A DNA stretch of 64,000 nucleotides, taken from contig OY829326.1 in assembly GCA_963691655.1 (NCBI GenBank), positions 94,729,235 through 94,793,234 of the forward strand, written 5' to 3'. This document shows positions 28,348 through 40,302 of the stretch, piece after piece; positions within the stretch are counted from its first letter, which is position 1; each line of letters starts with the position of its first letter. The DNA is from Toxonevra muliebris. Lineage: Eukaryota; Arthropoda; Insecta; Diptera; Pallopteridae. The notes under the pieces are model-generated. The model saw only the letters and a list, made by a program, of their open reading frames with translations. It was not told the DNA's origin and made no database searches. The translations under genes and the position numbers were made by a program.

Positions 28348-30294
28348 ATGACGGGTGCTGTTCTCAGTGCACAGTGCGCCGCTCAAAGTGTGGGCACGGT
28401 GAATACTCTGGTGACTACATTAATACAAGCTCTACTCACCGCACAATGTGCTATATCTCCAGAAGAATACTGGCCACCAGATTATGCGGCGAAAGCTTTG
28501 ACAAACGGTTTGGATACATATGATTTTGTTGTGATTGGGGCTGGATCTGCAGGATCTGTGGTAGCCAGCCGCTTAAGTGAGAATCCCAATTGGAAAGTTT
28601 TAGTTTTGGAAGCTGGAGGAGATCCACCACAGGAATCTGAGGTTTACTATTACATAATAATATGCTTAAATCTTGAATGTTATTCTAGAGTTTTAATTTT
28701 GCAACAGGTTCCAAATTTATACTTTGCCCTACAACACACAAACTACACTTACAATTATTGGACAGAGCCGAATGGGAAAGTATGTCTGGCGTTTAAAGGA
28801 CAGTCGTGCTATTGGCCACGTGGTAAAATGATCGGTGGTAGTGGCGCTATTAATGCTTTGTTCTATGTGCGCGGAAATCGTGAAGATTTCGATGGTTGGT
28901 TGCATAAAGGCAACACCAACTGGGGGTGGGATGATGTCTTGCCATATTTTGAGAAATCTGTGCGACCAATTGAAAACCAAACACATCCACAAGGATATCT
29001 CACACTCAGTGAGGCTGCCCAATTTGAACTTGATATACAAGAGATGATATATACAGGTGTAGCCGAACTCGGTCTACCCCATGTGAGTGCATTTGAAGAA
29101 GGTAGTGAGATTGGATACACCAATACACCGGTTACAATTAAAAATGGGCATCGTATGAGTACGGGAAAAGGATATTTGGGTAAAGTGTCCAATCGTCCCA
29201 ATTTACATGTAATTAAGAACGCACAAGTTACTAAATTAAACTTCGATCAAAGTGGCAAGAAAGTTCAATCGATATCGTTTATTTTACAAGAGAATCAAGA
29301 AATGTCAGTGAATGTTGAAAATGAAGTAATACTTTCAGCTGGAACTATAGACACTGCTAAACTATTAATGCTGTCTGGCGTGGGCCCGGCAAATCATCTC
29401 ACCAATTTGCAAATACCGGTGATACACGATTTAGATATTGGAGATAACCTACAGGATCATCTAATGACTCAAGTGTTCATTAAGATTGAAGAAAACACAG
29501 CTGAACCCACAACAGAAAAGGATACACTCGACAATATCTATAATTATTTGATACACAGAAGTGGCCCTCTATCAAATCATGGTGTAGCGTCATTAACTGG
29601 TTTTATAAACTCAAGAGAAGATAATACGAGTCCATATCCTGATATAGAATATCATCATTTATTTTTGCAACGTGGTAACTTCAAAAGCCTTGAAATATTT
29701 TTCCATGGCCTTGGTATGGATGAAGAATTTGAAGCAGGTATACGCCAGCATTTGGAAACATCCCACCTTCTTATCATATTAACAATACTGTCACACCCCA
29801 AATCAGTGGGCAACTTGCGACTTCGTACGTCGAACTATAAAGAAGCACCGGTAATTACTCCTAACTATTTAGAAGAGCCGGAAGATGAGGAAACTCTTCT
29901 GCGAGGTATAAAGTTTTTAATGCGCGTTGAGCAAACTTCTGCATTCCGTGCTAAAGATGCCACCATTGCGCATATTCCCATAAAAGAATGTGATGCATTT
30001 GAGTTTAAAAGTGATGAGTATTGGAGGTGTTATACAAAATATTTTACTAGGACTACTTATCATCATACGGGTACAGTGAAAATGGGTCCTGCTACTGATG
30101 AGACTGCATGTGTGGATCAACTATTGAAATTGCGTGGTGTCGATAACGTTCGTGTGGCTGATGCTAGTGTGATACCAGATGTACCCAGTGCAAACACAAA
30201 TGCCGCCACTATAATGATAGGGGAACGTGCGGCGGACTTCATTAAGGATGAATGGTCGAATTATGTGGAGAATAAGCTACATACTGAATTGTGA
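28348..30294 (+). CDS. GMC oxidoreductase gene D
   Basis: Exons 28348-28641 and 28708-30294 encode a 626-residue GMC FAD oxidoreductase. Landmarks: hydrophobic signal region at about 16-36; GAGSAG at 64-69; E88 in LEAGG; signature 1 ([13 protein letters not shown]) from 135; degenerate signature 2 ([16 protein letters not shown]) at 309-324; catalytic His 550 in YHHTGT; Asn 596 in [10 protein letters not shown]-terminal HTEL. The intron is 66 bp, a multiple of three with no stop, so the unspliced frame also reads through as 648 codons. I prefer splicing because B and C have introns at this exact codon. From the end of exon 1 to about 29905 it is nearly identical to gene A, including the intron. 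It is the intact version of the segment broken by TAG in A. Confidence 0.92.
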   Translation: MTGAVLSAQCAAQSVGTVNTLVTTLIQALLTAQCAISPEEYWPPDYAAKALTNGLDTYDFVVIGAGSAGSVVASRLSENPNWKVLVLEAGGDPPQESEVYYYIIICLNLECYSRVLILQQVPNLYFALQHTNYTYNYWTEPNGKVCLAFKGQSCYWPRGKMIGGSGAINALFYVRGNREDFDGWLHKGNTNWGWDDVLPYFEKSVRPIENQTHPQGYLTLSEAAQFELDIQEMIYTGVAELGLPHVSAFEEGSEIGYTNTPVTIKNGHRMSTGKGYLGKVSNRPNLHVIKNAQVTKLNFDQSGKKVQSISFILQENQEMSVNVENEVILSAGTIDTAKLLMLSGVGPANHLTNLQIPVIHDLDIGDNLQDHLMTQVFIKIEENTAEPTTEKDTLDNIYNYLIHRSGPLSNHGVASLTGFINSREDNTSPYPDIEYHHLFLQRGNFKSLEIFFHGLGMDEEFEAGIRQHLETSHLLIILTILSHPKSVGNLRLRTSNYKEAPVITPNYLEEPEDEETLLRGIKFLMRVEQTSAFRAKDATIAHIPIKECDAFEFKSDEYWRCYTKYFTRTTYHHTGTVKMGPATDETACVDQLLKLRGVDNVRVADASVIPDVPSANTNAATIMIGERAADFIKDEWSNYVENKLHTEL

Positions 30295-30531
30295 AATCAC
30301 ATAAGATTAAAAAGTACTTGCAAATTTAAATAACATCTTATAGAAGATGCTGCAGAATAGCAGTTTTTCTCTTCATTATTCATATACATAGTTCCTTTTC
30401 AATAATTTCGTTTTGGAATTTAACCCTTACCTCATGAAAAATAGATTTATTGGTCAGACTGGAATATTCCATTTGGAATTATTGTTTTGATGTACAAGCC
30501 TCTTAGCTAAAGTTCAAAATTGTGTAAGAAA

Positions 30532-30537
30532 AATAAA
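30532..30537 (+). promoter_or_regulatory. Possible poly(A) signal of gene D
   Basis: AATAAA lies 238 bp after the stop; it is the first one seen downstream. Confidence 0.4.
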
Positions 30538-30589
30538 TTTTATGTAATGCGTCTTGATGTGTGTATTCCTCTCGTTTAACCCAGCGGTA

Positions 30590-30730
30590 AATTGGGGCAC
30601 TACAATAGCGCTAAACAAGTGCTTTACCGCAAGCTCTATTAGCACATACGTTGCATATAAATTTTAATATTCACTATCCTAGAAGAGTAGGTGCTTGTTT
30701 AGTGCAGTACTTTTAGCACTAAACAAGCGC
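30590..30730. repeat. Hairpin cluster with AGCRCTAAACAAGYGC motif
   Basis: GCTTGTTTAGTGC (30693-30705) and GCACTAAACAAGC (30716-30728) form a perfect 13-bp stem with a 10-nt loop. A further copy of the motif (AGCGCTAAACAAGTGC) at about 30609 sits in a second hairpin closed by GCGGTAAA and TTTACCGC. Composition is richer in GC than the surroundings. Confidence 0.5.
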
Positions 30731-30870
30731 AACAGCGAGTGCGTTAGATAGACACTGCCGCTCGTTCGTTCACTGCTTCGTGCTTACTGTAGTTGAGAGC
30801 TGCGTTATTTTTTTCTCTGGTCTTAAATTTTTAAAAATATGTATACATATTTAATTGTATATATTATATA

Positions 30871-31290
30871 TAGTATATAACAAAATTGAGCAAATGAAGG
30901 GACATTTTGGGCGTCAAATTAAAAAGTATCAGCATAGGCAAGTTTCTACACATCCAGATGAACAAAAGTGGAAACAAATTTTTGAAATTAGATAACTCCT
31001 TAAGGTTCCAAAAGGGACTTCAAAATATCGGAATTTCGAAAATATATTATGATTTTTCAAATTTGTTGGCCTTGCAAGTACAAACATAATGCAATTTTGA
31101 AATCGGATAATTTTTATTGGTGCTACAAAAGGTTCAAAGTTCAGAAGTTTCGACCATAATTTATACTTTTCATACAATTTTTGCTGAATTTCTGAAAACT
31201 TTCAAGCTTTGTACATCTTTTTGGCGCAATTTCTGGCTTTATTCATGTCCCGAAAATGCCCCTTCATTTGCTCAGTTTTGCTACATACTG
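30871..31290. mobile_element. 420-bp TA-flanked MITE
   Basis: The left end TAGTATATAACAAAATTGAG continues into CAAATGAAGGGACATTTT. This is matched in inverted form by AAAATGCCCCTTCATTTG and then CTCAGTTTTGCTACATACTG at the right end. TA flanks both ends. The CAGTATGTAGC-type start suggests a Tc1/mariner or pogo-type MITE. Confidence 0.65.
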
Positions 31291-34200
31291 TATACATTTA
31301 TATATTTGTACATATTATATATATATTTATCATTTATAAAACAATTGAAAAAATAACTGAAATAAAATGCACACATATTTTATGAAATTTTGCAATCGCT
31401 TTGCTGCTGCGTGAAAACTAACTTCGTTTCTCGCTCAGTCAATAATTGGTAGCATCTCGTTTAACGATACTCGTTTTTATTAATCGATTAAAAACTTCAT
31501 TTGTTGTTTGCATAGTTGATTTGCAATTTTTAGTTAACGTAGTGCTCTTGCAAGCTCTTTTTAAATGCCCAATTTTGAAGCACTTGTATTTAAAAGAGCT
31601 GTGCAACAAGAAAGTTCTACTGCAAACCATAGAGAATCAATGTTGCCAGCTCTCAATGACGAAAACAGTCTAAATTTTAAGGACAAAATCGCCAATTTTA
31701 AAATTTATATTGCTGTAATTCAGAAAGTTTTGTTGTAATTCGTGGAAATTTTAAGAATTTTTTAATCGTTTTATTTCCAATAATGTAAGTATCCTAATAT
31801 CTAATACCAGAGCTGGGAATTAATCGATTGTTTTTCAGATTTTACCTGCATTTGCATTCTCAAACTATTGCATTAGTTTTCCATTTGTTTCGAAATTTTT
31901 GCAATACGCGTTAATGTATAAAACTGAAAATAAATTCTTTTTAAATGAAGACATAGCCAAAAAAGGTTTCTCAAAATGATTTCCCTTGTAATTTTAAAAC
32001 ATAAAAACAAAAAACTACTTCCCATTATTTGTTAATAAAAATGGCAAAATTTAAATGAAAAGTGGCCAAAATGCAAACTAATAGTAGGGGAGTGTCGTCA
32101 GGGTCGTTTTCTCCGTTATATCTCAGTGGCGTCCTTTCAGTTAATATACAGTATAACATGCAAACACCAAAGTAAGTTAACTTAAATTGTTCGATAAGGT
32201 TTAATAAGTGGAAATATATAGCATTTCAAGGTGTTTGCATCTGTAGAATATGCTGTGACTAATGCGACGTTAAATGACGTGTGTTGTCAGGGTCGGAGCA
32301 GTGCTTGTAGTCTGGGTTGGATCACCAAAAATTGTGTTGTAATGATGCGTTTTGACTCTGGAAATGCATTTTTTCACCCGTGCGTGTTTTTCGTGTCATT
32401 TTATCGTACCATATCATGAATATATTCTGTCAACGGGAAATAATCAATGCACTTGATTTGTTAAATGAACGCGCGGCGGCGACACTTTCGCCGATAGCAA
32501 ATAAACAAAACCAGGAACCACGAGATTAATTGGGCATGTGAATTTACAGCATTTACACTGTGAAATTGCACAAATACACTTAAGCCTCTTAAATCTAACT
32601 AAGTTTCAAACGAGAAAGGAACTTTTTTAAGAATTGATGTAGTTGGCACGAGTAACGTGCGGGGGCACCTGGTCGCTCTCACTCTTGCCAATTACATTGA
32701 TCTCGCCCAAAAACTTGAATTTTTTCCCCTCGTTACGAAATATACTATTTAATCTCTCGGTGTCCAAGGTCACATATTTTTTACGTTATTTACTTTTCTT
32801 AAATTCTAATGGAATTAAAGGAAAACATAATTTTTGAAGTGAAACTTCTTTAGCGGCGCTGGGAAACGAAAAAATACAAACGATACACTCATACAAAGCT
32901 AATAAGAAACGAATGTATGCTGTTGTTAGTATTTAGAGAGCAAGGTCATATGGGGATTGGCTGCATACAACCAAGCAGAGAAATTTGTTGTACAGGGAGC
33001 CTGAAACTCAATTGGCTCTTTTGGCTCTTTTTCAAGTTGTGTTTGTTCTAATGGCTCTTTTAAAATACATGTGTTTGTTGTATTTTGATATTTTGCAACA
33101 AACACAAGAATTGTTGTATTTCGAGCACACATGAAAAAGATGCTCGTTTTCTGAGGAAGATGAAGACAGTTGCATAATATGCTTTGAACCGATTGACATG
33201 CCGCCTTGACTGCAACAACTCAATTGCTTGCATTGAATGTAAAAGAGAGTAGCATTTAAAATGTGCTAATATGACGGCAAGTTTTTTTTTTATCTGTCAT
33301 CTGTCAGAACTGCGATTCAGAATAATTTTTAACCAATCTTAGTTTTTTTTCTTTGATCAATGAAATAAAAAAATCAAATTTTCTTTTAAATTCACTCAGA
33401 GGGATTTTTATTTTGATTTCAGGTCTCTTTCCCCGGTTTTTCCTTATCCTTTGATTTTCATGGTATCTTCAATCATATTTCAATTAATTTCTTATTGATT
33501 TTCTACAGTGTCCCGACCCTGACTACAATTTTTGTTCTTTGTAAATGCCCATAACTCCTCCATAACATAGCAATTTGTGAGATCTATTCAACGATATGCA
33601 ACATTAATATAAATTCGGCATTCAACGGAAGTTATGAAGCAAAAGTCAAAATATGCTCCAACCTTGACGACATTCCCCTATTATAAAAATTTTATGGCTA
33701 AATATTTGCAATTTAGCTTGTATTGTATATAGATTTTTTGGTATGATAAAAAACAGATCCCGAGGTCGGCTCTCTGTGTCTGCTCTTGTTCTCAATGCTA
33801 CAACCAACTTCGTGGTTAGGGAAGTGCAGAGCAAAGAATATTTATGAAAATGTAACCCCTCATTCCCTGCACGTTGCCAACTATCACTTCTCAATTCTGT
33901 GATATAGGCAATGCGTGCAAGTGATTACCAATAATCGTAACGCAAAGTAGAGTTCTATCTTAGATAGATTTCTCCGTTATGCTATGTTACGTTTGCATAA
34001 TCAAGCCTTAAATTAAAACGAGTGGAGAGAGAGCACTTCATATATTCGTCTGTAACTAGCGAGTTATATGCCGACATTGTTTGTTATTTCATTATTTCGC
34101 ATTTGAATTTTAGACAGTGAACTTGAACTTAAGATGATGGTAGGAGTAATCATTGAGCACTACAAGGCCCATGCATTTTGTACACTTTTTTAACATTGGA

Positions 34201-34809
34201 TGGCCTAGGGCATAGATTACTCATTACAGTCTGCAAAAAGAATAACAGAGGAAGACACAATTACGAGCACGTGCAGCAATCTCACCCTTTCTCTCGGTTT
34301 TTAAAATGAGCAATTGTGTGGAATTCGTTTGCTCTTTCATTGCTCTCTCTTCAATATTATTGCTCTCTTTGCTTCAATATTATTGAATGGAGTGTTTGGT
34401 TTGAGCGAAAAAATCATCGTTGATACTTCAATGCTGCTTAAATTCAAATTCCATTTTATTATTGATTTGCATCAGCGCTGCCATCTTGCGGGGAATTCCC
34501 CGATTTGTCGGGAATTTTACTTAGTACGGGGAATCGGGGAATGAGCTGTTTTTTGCGGGAAATTTACGCCGCTCAGCTTTTAGTCAATAACGTCTATAGA
34601 ATATTTTTTGTCAAATTTTATGTAATGTAAATCATTTAACTTTTGCAATACTTCATATTTTAGGTCTTATAACCTTCATCTCTTCTTAAGGGGGCCCTGC
34701 ACTTTCTTGGTTTGCAGAAATCGATTTTTAAAAAAGTGTGTAATTTGAAAGTATTATATTTCAAAAGTATTTTATAAAAATTTCAGAGAGAAACTCGAAG
34801 TGCTTTCGT
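31291..34809. other. Intergenic, no gene supported
   Basis: No domain is recognisable. GTCAGGGTCG occurs at about 32097 and 32288 and inverted at about 33515, possibly ends of an old element. At about 34490-34503 there is a perfect palindrome CGGGGAATTCCCCG within a CGGGGAAT-rich block that starts CAGCGCTGCCATCTTGCGGG, resembling a transposon terminus. Confidence 0.35.
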
Positions 34810-35110
34810 AGATATAGACCATTATACCGGAGAGTGTCAGTCAGGCCAAAACAGTCGCGCAGCGCTTCGGCTTCCGTTTCGGTCGTTTAGAAAGGCTTAG
34901 CTATGCCTTCGTCCAGCACCTTCTGATTAATAACTCCTGACTGCGGTTGCATCGGTCACCGATCTCTGCGTTATGCAGATGCGCCACTCGGTCGTATTGG
35001 GCGGGAGGAAGGACCGTTGGGATTCGTCGATATATTTAAAAGCCGAGAGCCAAAACTTTGAACCCGTTCTTCTCAAAACAAGGGTTTTGCCATTGGCACG
35101 TACGGTCTAA
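34810..35110. other. GC-richer island with TATA-like motif
   Basis: About 300 bp stand out from AT-rich flanks by much higher GC and several CG dinucleotides. TATATTTAAA lies at 35031-35040 and is followed by GCCGAGAGCC. No open frame, LTR pair or known domain could be assigned. It could be a promoter, an LTR-like fragment or part of an old element. Confidence 0.3.
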
Positions 35111-37079
35111 AATTTAAATATATTTTTCTATACAACAATGGCTCCAGGGCATAATAGAAAAAAAGTTTTGTCAATTTTTTCCTCAATTTGTAACGTTGTA
35201 CTTTCGAAAAAAGTCCAATTTTTGAAAAAACTAATTTTGGCTGTTCGCTTAGTTGGAAGGCGATAGGATTTATATATTTTGTTCAAACAGAACGTCGAGT
35301 AACTCGGTACACCGGATTCATTTGAGCTCAATCGATTTTAAGAGTAGGTTCCCTAGAGATGAAGTCCCCCATGTGTCAAAAGAATTCCGGAGTCAGAAAG
35401 TACCTTACTATTAACCTACCAGTTCTGGAGCGCATTCAAATAACATTAACCTTAATCAATTTTAAGCGTATGTCGCTATTATAATATTATACCTCGCTGT
35501 AACTCTATGCCAGTATGACATATCTATACTCAAATTAAATTTAACTTACCTACGTTGTACTCAACGTCAACGATGATATACATTTTGTAAAATATGCAAG
35601 CATACTCCGACACGCAAACTCAACAACTAAATTAACACAACCAAAAAAATCTCAACTTAGCGAGTTAGCCATACAAATCACCTGCAGACCGGTCCATTTT
35701 TTGTTTTTACATTTTTTTTGGACTATAACGAATACTAACATCTGTTACCAAGTGTAGTGTTTACGTGATATCGCTGTCACGTATTTATGTAATGCAATCA
35801 AATACGATAACAATTCTGAATACAGATTATCTGCCAGTCACTTGCTTACTAAACAATTTAGAATTTTAGAGTTTTGATATCGCTATGAACTTTAATTCAA
35901 TATGTGCGCCACCTTAACTTCGTTGGATTCTCAATTGAGAACTTATTGGAGTAAGTACTTACAGTTTAGATTCTAATCCCATCAATTGTGAAATAACTAA
36001 TATAAATATAGTGAGAAAAACTACACAAAGTTTAAAATGTTGTTGCGCACTCATTTAAACGCATGCTAATATTGAAAATATATTGGAAGGTCGAACTTAA
36101 TAGTTTTGAAATTTACACCACGTAGAGAAAATCAAATTAAACTTTATAAAGCCGGTGAGAAAATTTACTTTTTACGCGACAAATTATTTCCATAAAATGC
36201 ATTTGCAATTCAAAGGTTGCTAATTATGAATAAACAACATCAAATCAATCGGTCATACCTTGTTTTCATATTGGCATCTTCCCAAATAACACACCTTTAT
36301 TCAATATTTAAGACTGGTGCACTTTGTAGAATTTTAAATTGGAAAATGTTTGAGAAACTATTCTAAAGAAGATTTGAGACCCATTCTAGGTTTTGAATTG
36401 AAGGGGGGTTATCTAGTAAGACCTGTTTTTAACTACGCTGGCTTTATGAATACTTCAGAAACAGATATCGTTAATTACTCAAATTTGCATGTCGCTAGGG
36501 TTTGAAGTTTTTGCTCTGAGATCTAAAAAATAGGGAAAATTCAATTAAAAACTTCAAGTTTAGCTTTGAGCCGACACAAAAGCTATACACACCTTTGCTC
36601 ATTTGCACTGAATTTCGGAAAACGCGGTTTTGCGAGTTTCAACTTAGTTTATTTGAATTATGGAGAAATTAGGCTTTAAAATTATAAAAAGTTGTCGAAA
36701 ATTTAAAATCGCAGAAAAACGTTACGTTACTTGCCTTTACAGTTTATCTGCAGTCTCCCCTGGTAATTCTAAAATCTTTGATAATTTGTTTGCTTTCTGA
36801 CATGGTTTGGGTTAAAGTGCTGGTCTAACTTTCGTCTGGTTTTTGTTATGATTTTGGTTGTGATTAGAGCCTCTGCTTGTTTTTAGTCTAGGTTTTGATA
36901 TCATGCTGTTCCGAATTTGATCAAAGGTTCGGTCGGATTTTTGGTCTAGATTCGGTTAAAGTTTTTATCTGAATTATGGTTTAAATAATATAACATAAAA
37001 ATTCCCTACTGATATGATGTGAATGGGCAATTATCCAGCTTGATTCCTATTCAAGTGAGATTATAAAAAACTCTAAATA
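35111..37079. other. Intergenic with degenerate GGTTTTGGTCTGA-type repeats
   Basis: No gene is seen. Between about 36790 and 36985 phrases such as GGTTTTGATATC, TTTTTGGTCTAGATTCGG and TTTTTAGTCTAGG recur with roughly 20-bp spacing, resembling the arrays at 63170-63720 and (inverted) 52300-52430. Confidence 0.35.
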
Positions 37080-37745
37080 CAGTAAAATCCCGATAATTCG
37101 TAATCGCAGCATTTTTTACGAATTACAGAGGTTTTCGATTTAACCCATTCATCTCGGAGCTTTTTCTCCAAATCTGGTTAAGTTTTGTCAATATTTTATG
37201 CAAATATCAAAATGAATTTTAAAAAAAAATATGTCTAGGACTCTTAATCCTTAAAGTTATCCTTAAGTTTTTCAATGAGGCATTATGTCTATGCTATAAC
37301 CTTTGTAACCAGGAATTATAGCAAAAGAAACTTGCGGCGATGACGCTGCATGTATACAATCCACTCATTGACATCCAACATCAGTATTGTGAAGAAAACT
37401 CATAAAATGGAAACCAAATCTCCCATTATATTTGAGTTATTTTTTGTTGTTTAAGGCTTTTCTCGCGTATCTTGTCAACCACGAAAAATACAAAAAATTC
37501 CATCAGAAAAGAGAACGTAGCTATCTATTATTATTGCATCGAATCTTGCTTTGCATTACAAACAACAGATTTCGATTTATATGAGGTTAAACAGACCTTG
37601 TATTAAAAAAAAATACGAATTAACGAGGGGTCCAAAATGTATGGAATTTTTGCGAATTGAAGCGATTTTTTCAAGGGACCAATAGTTTGTTACGAATTAT
37701 TGAGGTTTTCGAATTAACGGGGTACGAATTATCGCGATTCTACTG
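37080..37745. mobile_element. pogo/Tigger-type MITE, 666 bp
   Basis: The left end CAGTAAAATCCCGATAATTCG and the right end CGATAATTCG's complement ...ATCGCGATTCTACTG are inverted, with TA on both sides (37078-37079 and 37746-37747). Subterminal TACGAATTA and GGTTTTCGA motifs repeat at both ends. This is the classic pogo-family terminus. No transposase is visible. Confidence 0.8.
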
Positions 37746-39198
37746 TATCTCAATCTAATCGATTTTTTTTTTTTTAACTTATGACAGCCAACTTACATGA
37801 AGTCACAAATTAAAGCTAAGACAATTGTTTCTTGGGTTATGTTAAACATTTGAGCTTTTTCAAAAATAATAAAATACTTTATATAGTAAACTTGATAATA
37901 TTAACTTAAAACACTATTTTCCATAATTAGTTTTTGTAAACAAACTTTTTTTTAAAAGTTAATAATAAAAACGTTTAAATTTGATTTAAAAAAACAATCA
38001 CATGCAAACAATGTATGTAACAATGTAACTTTGACAGCTTAGTACTAAACGATAAATTATTCTTCTCACAAGCAAAGTGCGCTATTTTTTAGTTTGAAGT
38101 ATTTCCTATTAGACTATTACAGTAAAAACACCACAAAAATATACATATTAAAAATTTGACTTTGTTCCAGGAAAATTGTCATTTTGACCACTGGCAGATC
38201 CAAGTGTTTTTGATTATAAATCAGAGAACAAATTAATCAAGACGAAACAAATCAAAATCCCTCTTCGGAAATGTCTAGATTCAGTAGTAATTTTAACCAT
38301 AGTGCAGCTGTCAGGTTGCCAATAAAGCGTAACTTTATTATGGGTAAACAAGTGATGGATATTTATCAAAACGCACTTTAACCAATGAAATCACCCACGA
38401 ATTGTGAGGCCCGGAATACGAGTATTTCGGTCTGAAAAACACTGGGCCAAAGACAAATGCTAATGTTGAGCAGAAGCATTTTTGAACCGTTTGCTTGAAT
38501 AATAATATTAACAAGTTTATTTTACTTAGACGCAAAATAATCACTGAACTCGATTAAAATGTCTGTCTCACATTCTCTATGCGTGAGTTATCAAAAACGA
38601 AAATCCAAGTGCTGATATAAAGCATTTTTGTAATTTATGAGTAAGTAGGCAGAGTTTCAAACACTTTAGACTTATGCCTGGTTTGCACTATGATATATTA
38701 AATTACAGAGAGAGAGGCCAGCTGTATGAAAAAATCATCAGAATTTGTTTTTAGAGTCTGTCTGTCTCATTTCTGAACACTGAATTAGAAATTGTTGGAT
38801 CAAGGAGTGTCCAATTGTGAAACTAAATAAAAACGAGCATATTAAAAAAGTTATAAAAATTTTAATATTATAAAAACGAAAGAAAATTAACTTTATTGAG
38901 AACAATAGGCAAAAAGAATAATTCTCAGTAAAATATTTTACATTATTTGAAGTCATTTATGATTAGGAGTCAACATAAATCTACAATGAATGATTGTAGA
39001 TCCTTTCCTTTATATATATCCTTCATCTGCTTACAAGTTTAATGAAAGCATCTTTCATCTTAACGTTAATGTTTTTTGAAAACCTGACCTAATAAAATAT
39101 CGATTTAAAAAGTTTAAGAAATATCCGGCGTTAAGAGTAAAACAAGTAAAAAAATTTTTAAATATTTTTGTAGATTGTATGGAAATTTTTTCTATATA
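37746..39198. other. AT-rich spacer, no gene seen
   Basis: No coding or repeat feature could be supported. Confidence 0.4.
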
Positions 39199-39576
39199 CA
39201 GTCAACGCTCGAAACCATGAACTAATAAAAAACAAGGATGTTCATATTTAAGAGATTGTTCACGGTTGCGATTATTGAAAAAATAACCAAAACTTTATGA
39301 TCTTACGACGGAAGGAAACTTTTTTAAAATAAAAACTGTACCCTATAGCAGGGCTTCTCAAACTGTGGTACGCATAGTGTTGAATTGCAGAATCGATAGT
39401 GTCGATACTTTTACTCATTACTTGTATCGAATAAAAGAATCGATGCCACCGAAAATATCGGAAAAAAGTATCGAATATATGAAAATTACACTACTCAACC
39501 CGAAATTTGTTTCTAGTACCTCATTTAAAGTTTTAGAGTAATATTTCTTGGATATTTAACGGCCTCTGTTTTTTAT

Positions 39577-39632
39577 AACTGGTGAATTTTTATCGAGCTC
39601 AAGGCCTTGAGCTCGATAAAAATTCACCAGTT
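39577..39632. repeat. Perfect 56-bp palindrome without spacer
   Basis: AACTGGTGAATTTTTATCGA...CAAGG (39577-39604) is followed directly by its exact reverse complement (39605-39632), centred on AAGGCCTT. AGTTTTAGAGTAAT occurs at 39529-39542 and again at 39629-39642, exactly 100 bp apart, overlapping the palindrome's right end. Confidence 0.9.
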
Positions 39633-40081
39633 TTAGAGTAATTTGAATACGTTGATTATGAATCTGAAGTTAGTTTTTCTCCATCATGTCTAGGTCTCAC
39701 AAAATCTGGTTCTAAAGTCGGAAAATTCTGATCTTCAAGGATTAAAGTAAAAAATATTTATCTTAATAGATACGAAATTTACGTCTTGAGCAAAGTTGTT
39801 CATCAAACAAACAACAACAAAAAAATTTCGTAATGACACCCTTCCTCTATCATTGGACACTCCCCTAAAAAACGGGGTTTTATACTCCCATTTCCCAAAA
39901 GTTCCCAAAAGGAAAAAACCGTTCAGAAAACTATTATAGTGTTGTCGAAAAAAATGTTCCTCGTCAAAAAGTAAGTTGTGTCCTTGAGGACTAAGGCAAA
40001 ACCTGAAAGTTTGTTACAGTTTAAGTCTAAAAACTTATGTTATTTTTGAAATGAAATTAAATTTAAAATTATTACACTTTG

Positions 40082-40128
40082 ATGTGGTATCACAATGGGC
40101 AGTTCTGGCCTAAGTGTGTCGACAACAA
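40082..40128 (+). mobile_element. 3' fragment of the box A/B SINE
   Basis: GATGTGGTATCACAATGGGC...GGCCTAAGTGTGTC matches the 3' part of the SINE at about 16698-16742. The tRNA-like head is missing and an A-run follows. Confidence 0.65.
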
Positions 40129-40302
40129 CTTAAAAAAAAAAAAAATCAAATTATTTGAATTTATTATGATGATGTTCTGGAAAGACTGCCTTCATGTACA
40201 GTCAATTTTTTTTAAATAAATAAATTTTCTGTATATGAACTACAAGTACTATGATATGAAAATAATGCAATATCATTTTGAAACATAGTATTTATTGCTG
40301 TA

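Noticed and set aside
28348..30294. Gene D as one uninterrupted 648-codon exon
   Set aside because: Genes B and C have introns at the same codon with stops or foreign DNA inside, and the 66 bases have GT...AG ends; splicing is more likely.
32926..33223. Overlapping minus-strand frames with several Cys/His
   Set aside because: No recognisable domain spacing, no stable frame and repetitive TTGTTGTATTT content.
32283..33525. Possible TIR element with GTCAGGGTCGG ends
   Set aside because: The inverted match is short and three copies of the motif make the pairing arbitrary; no target duplication.
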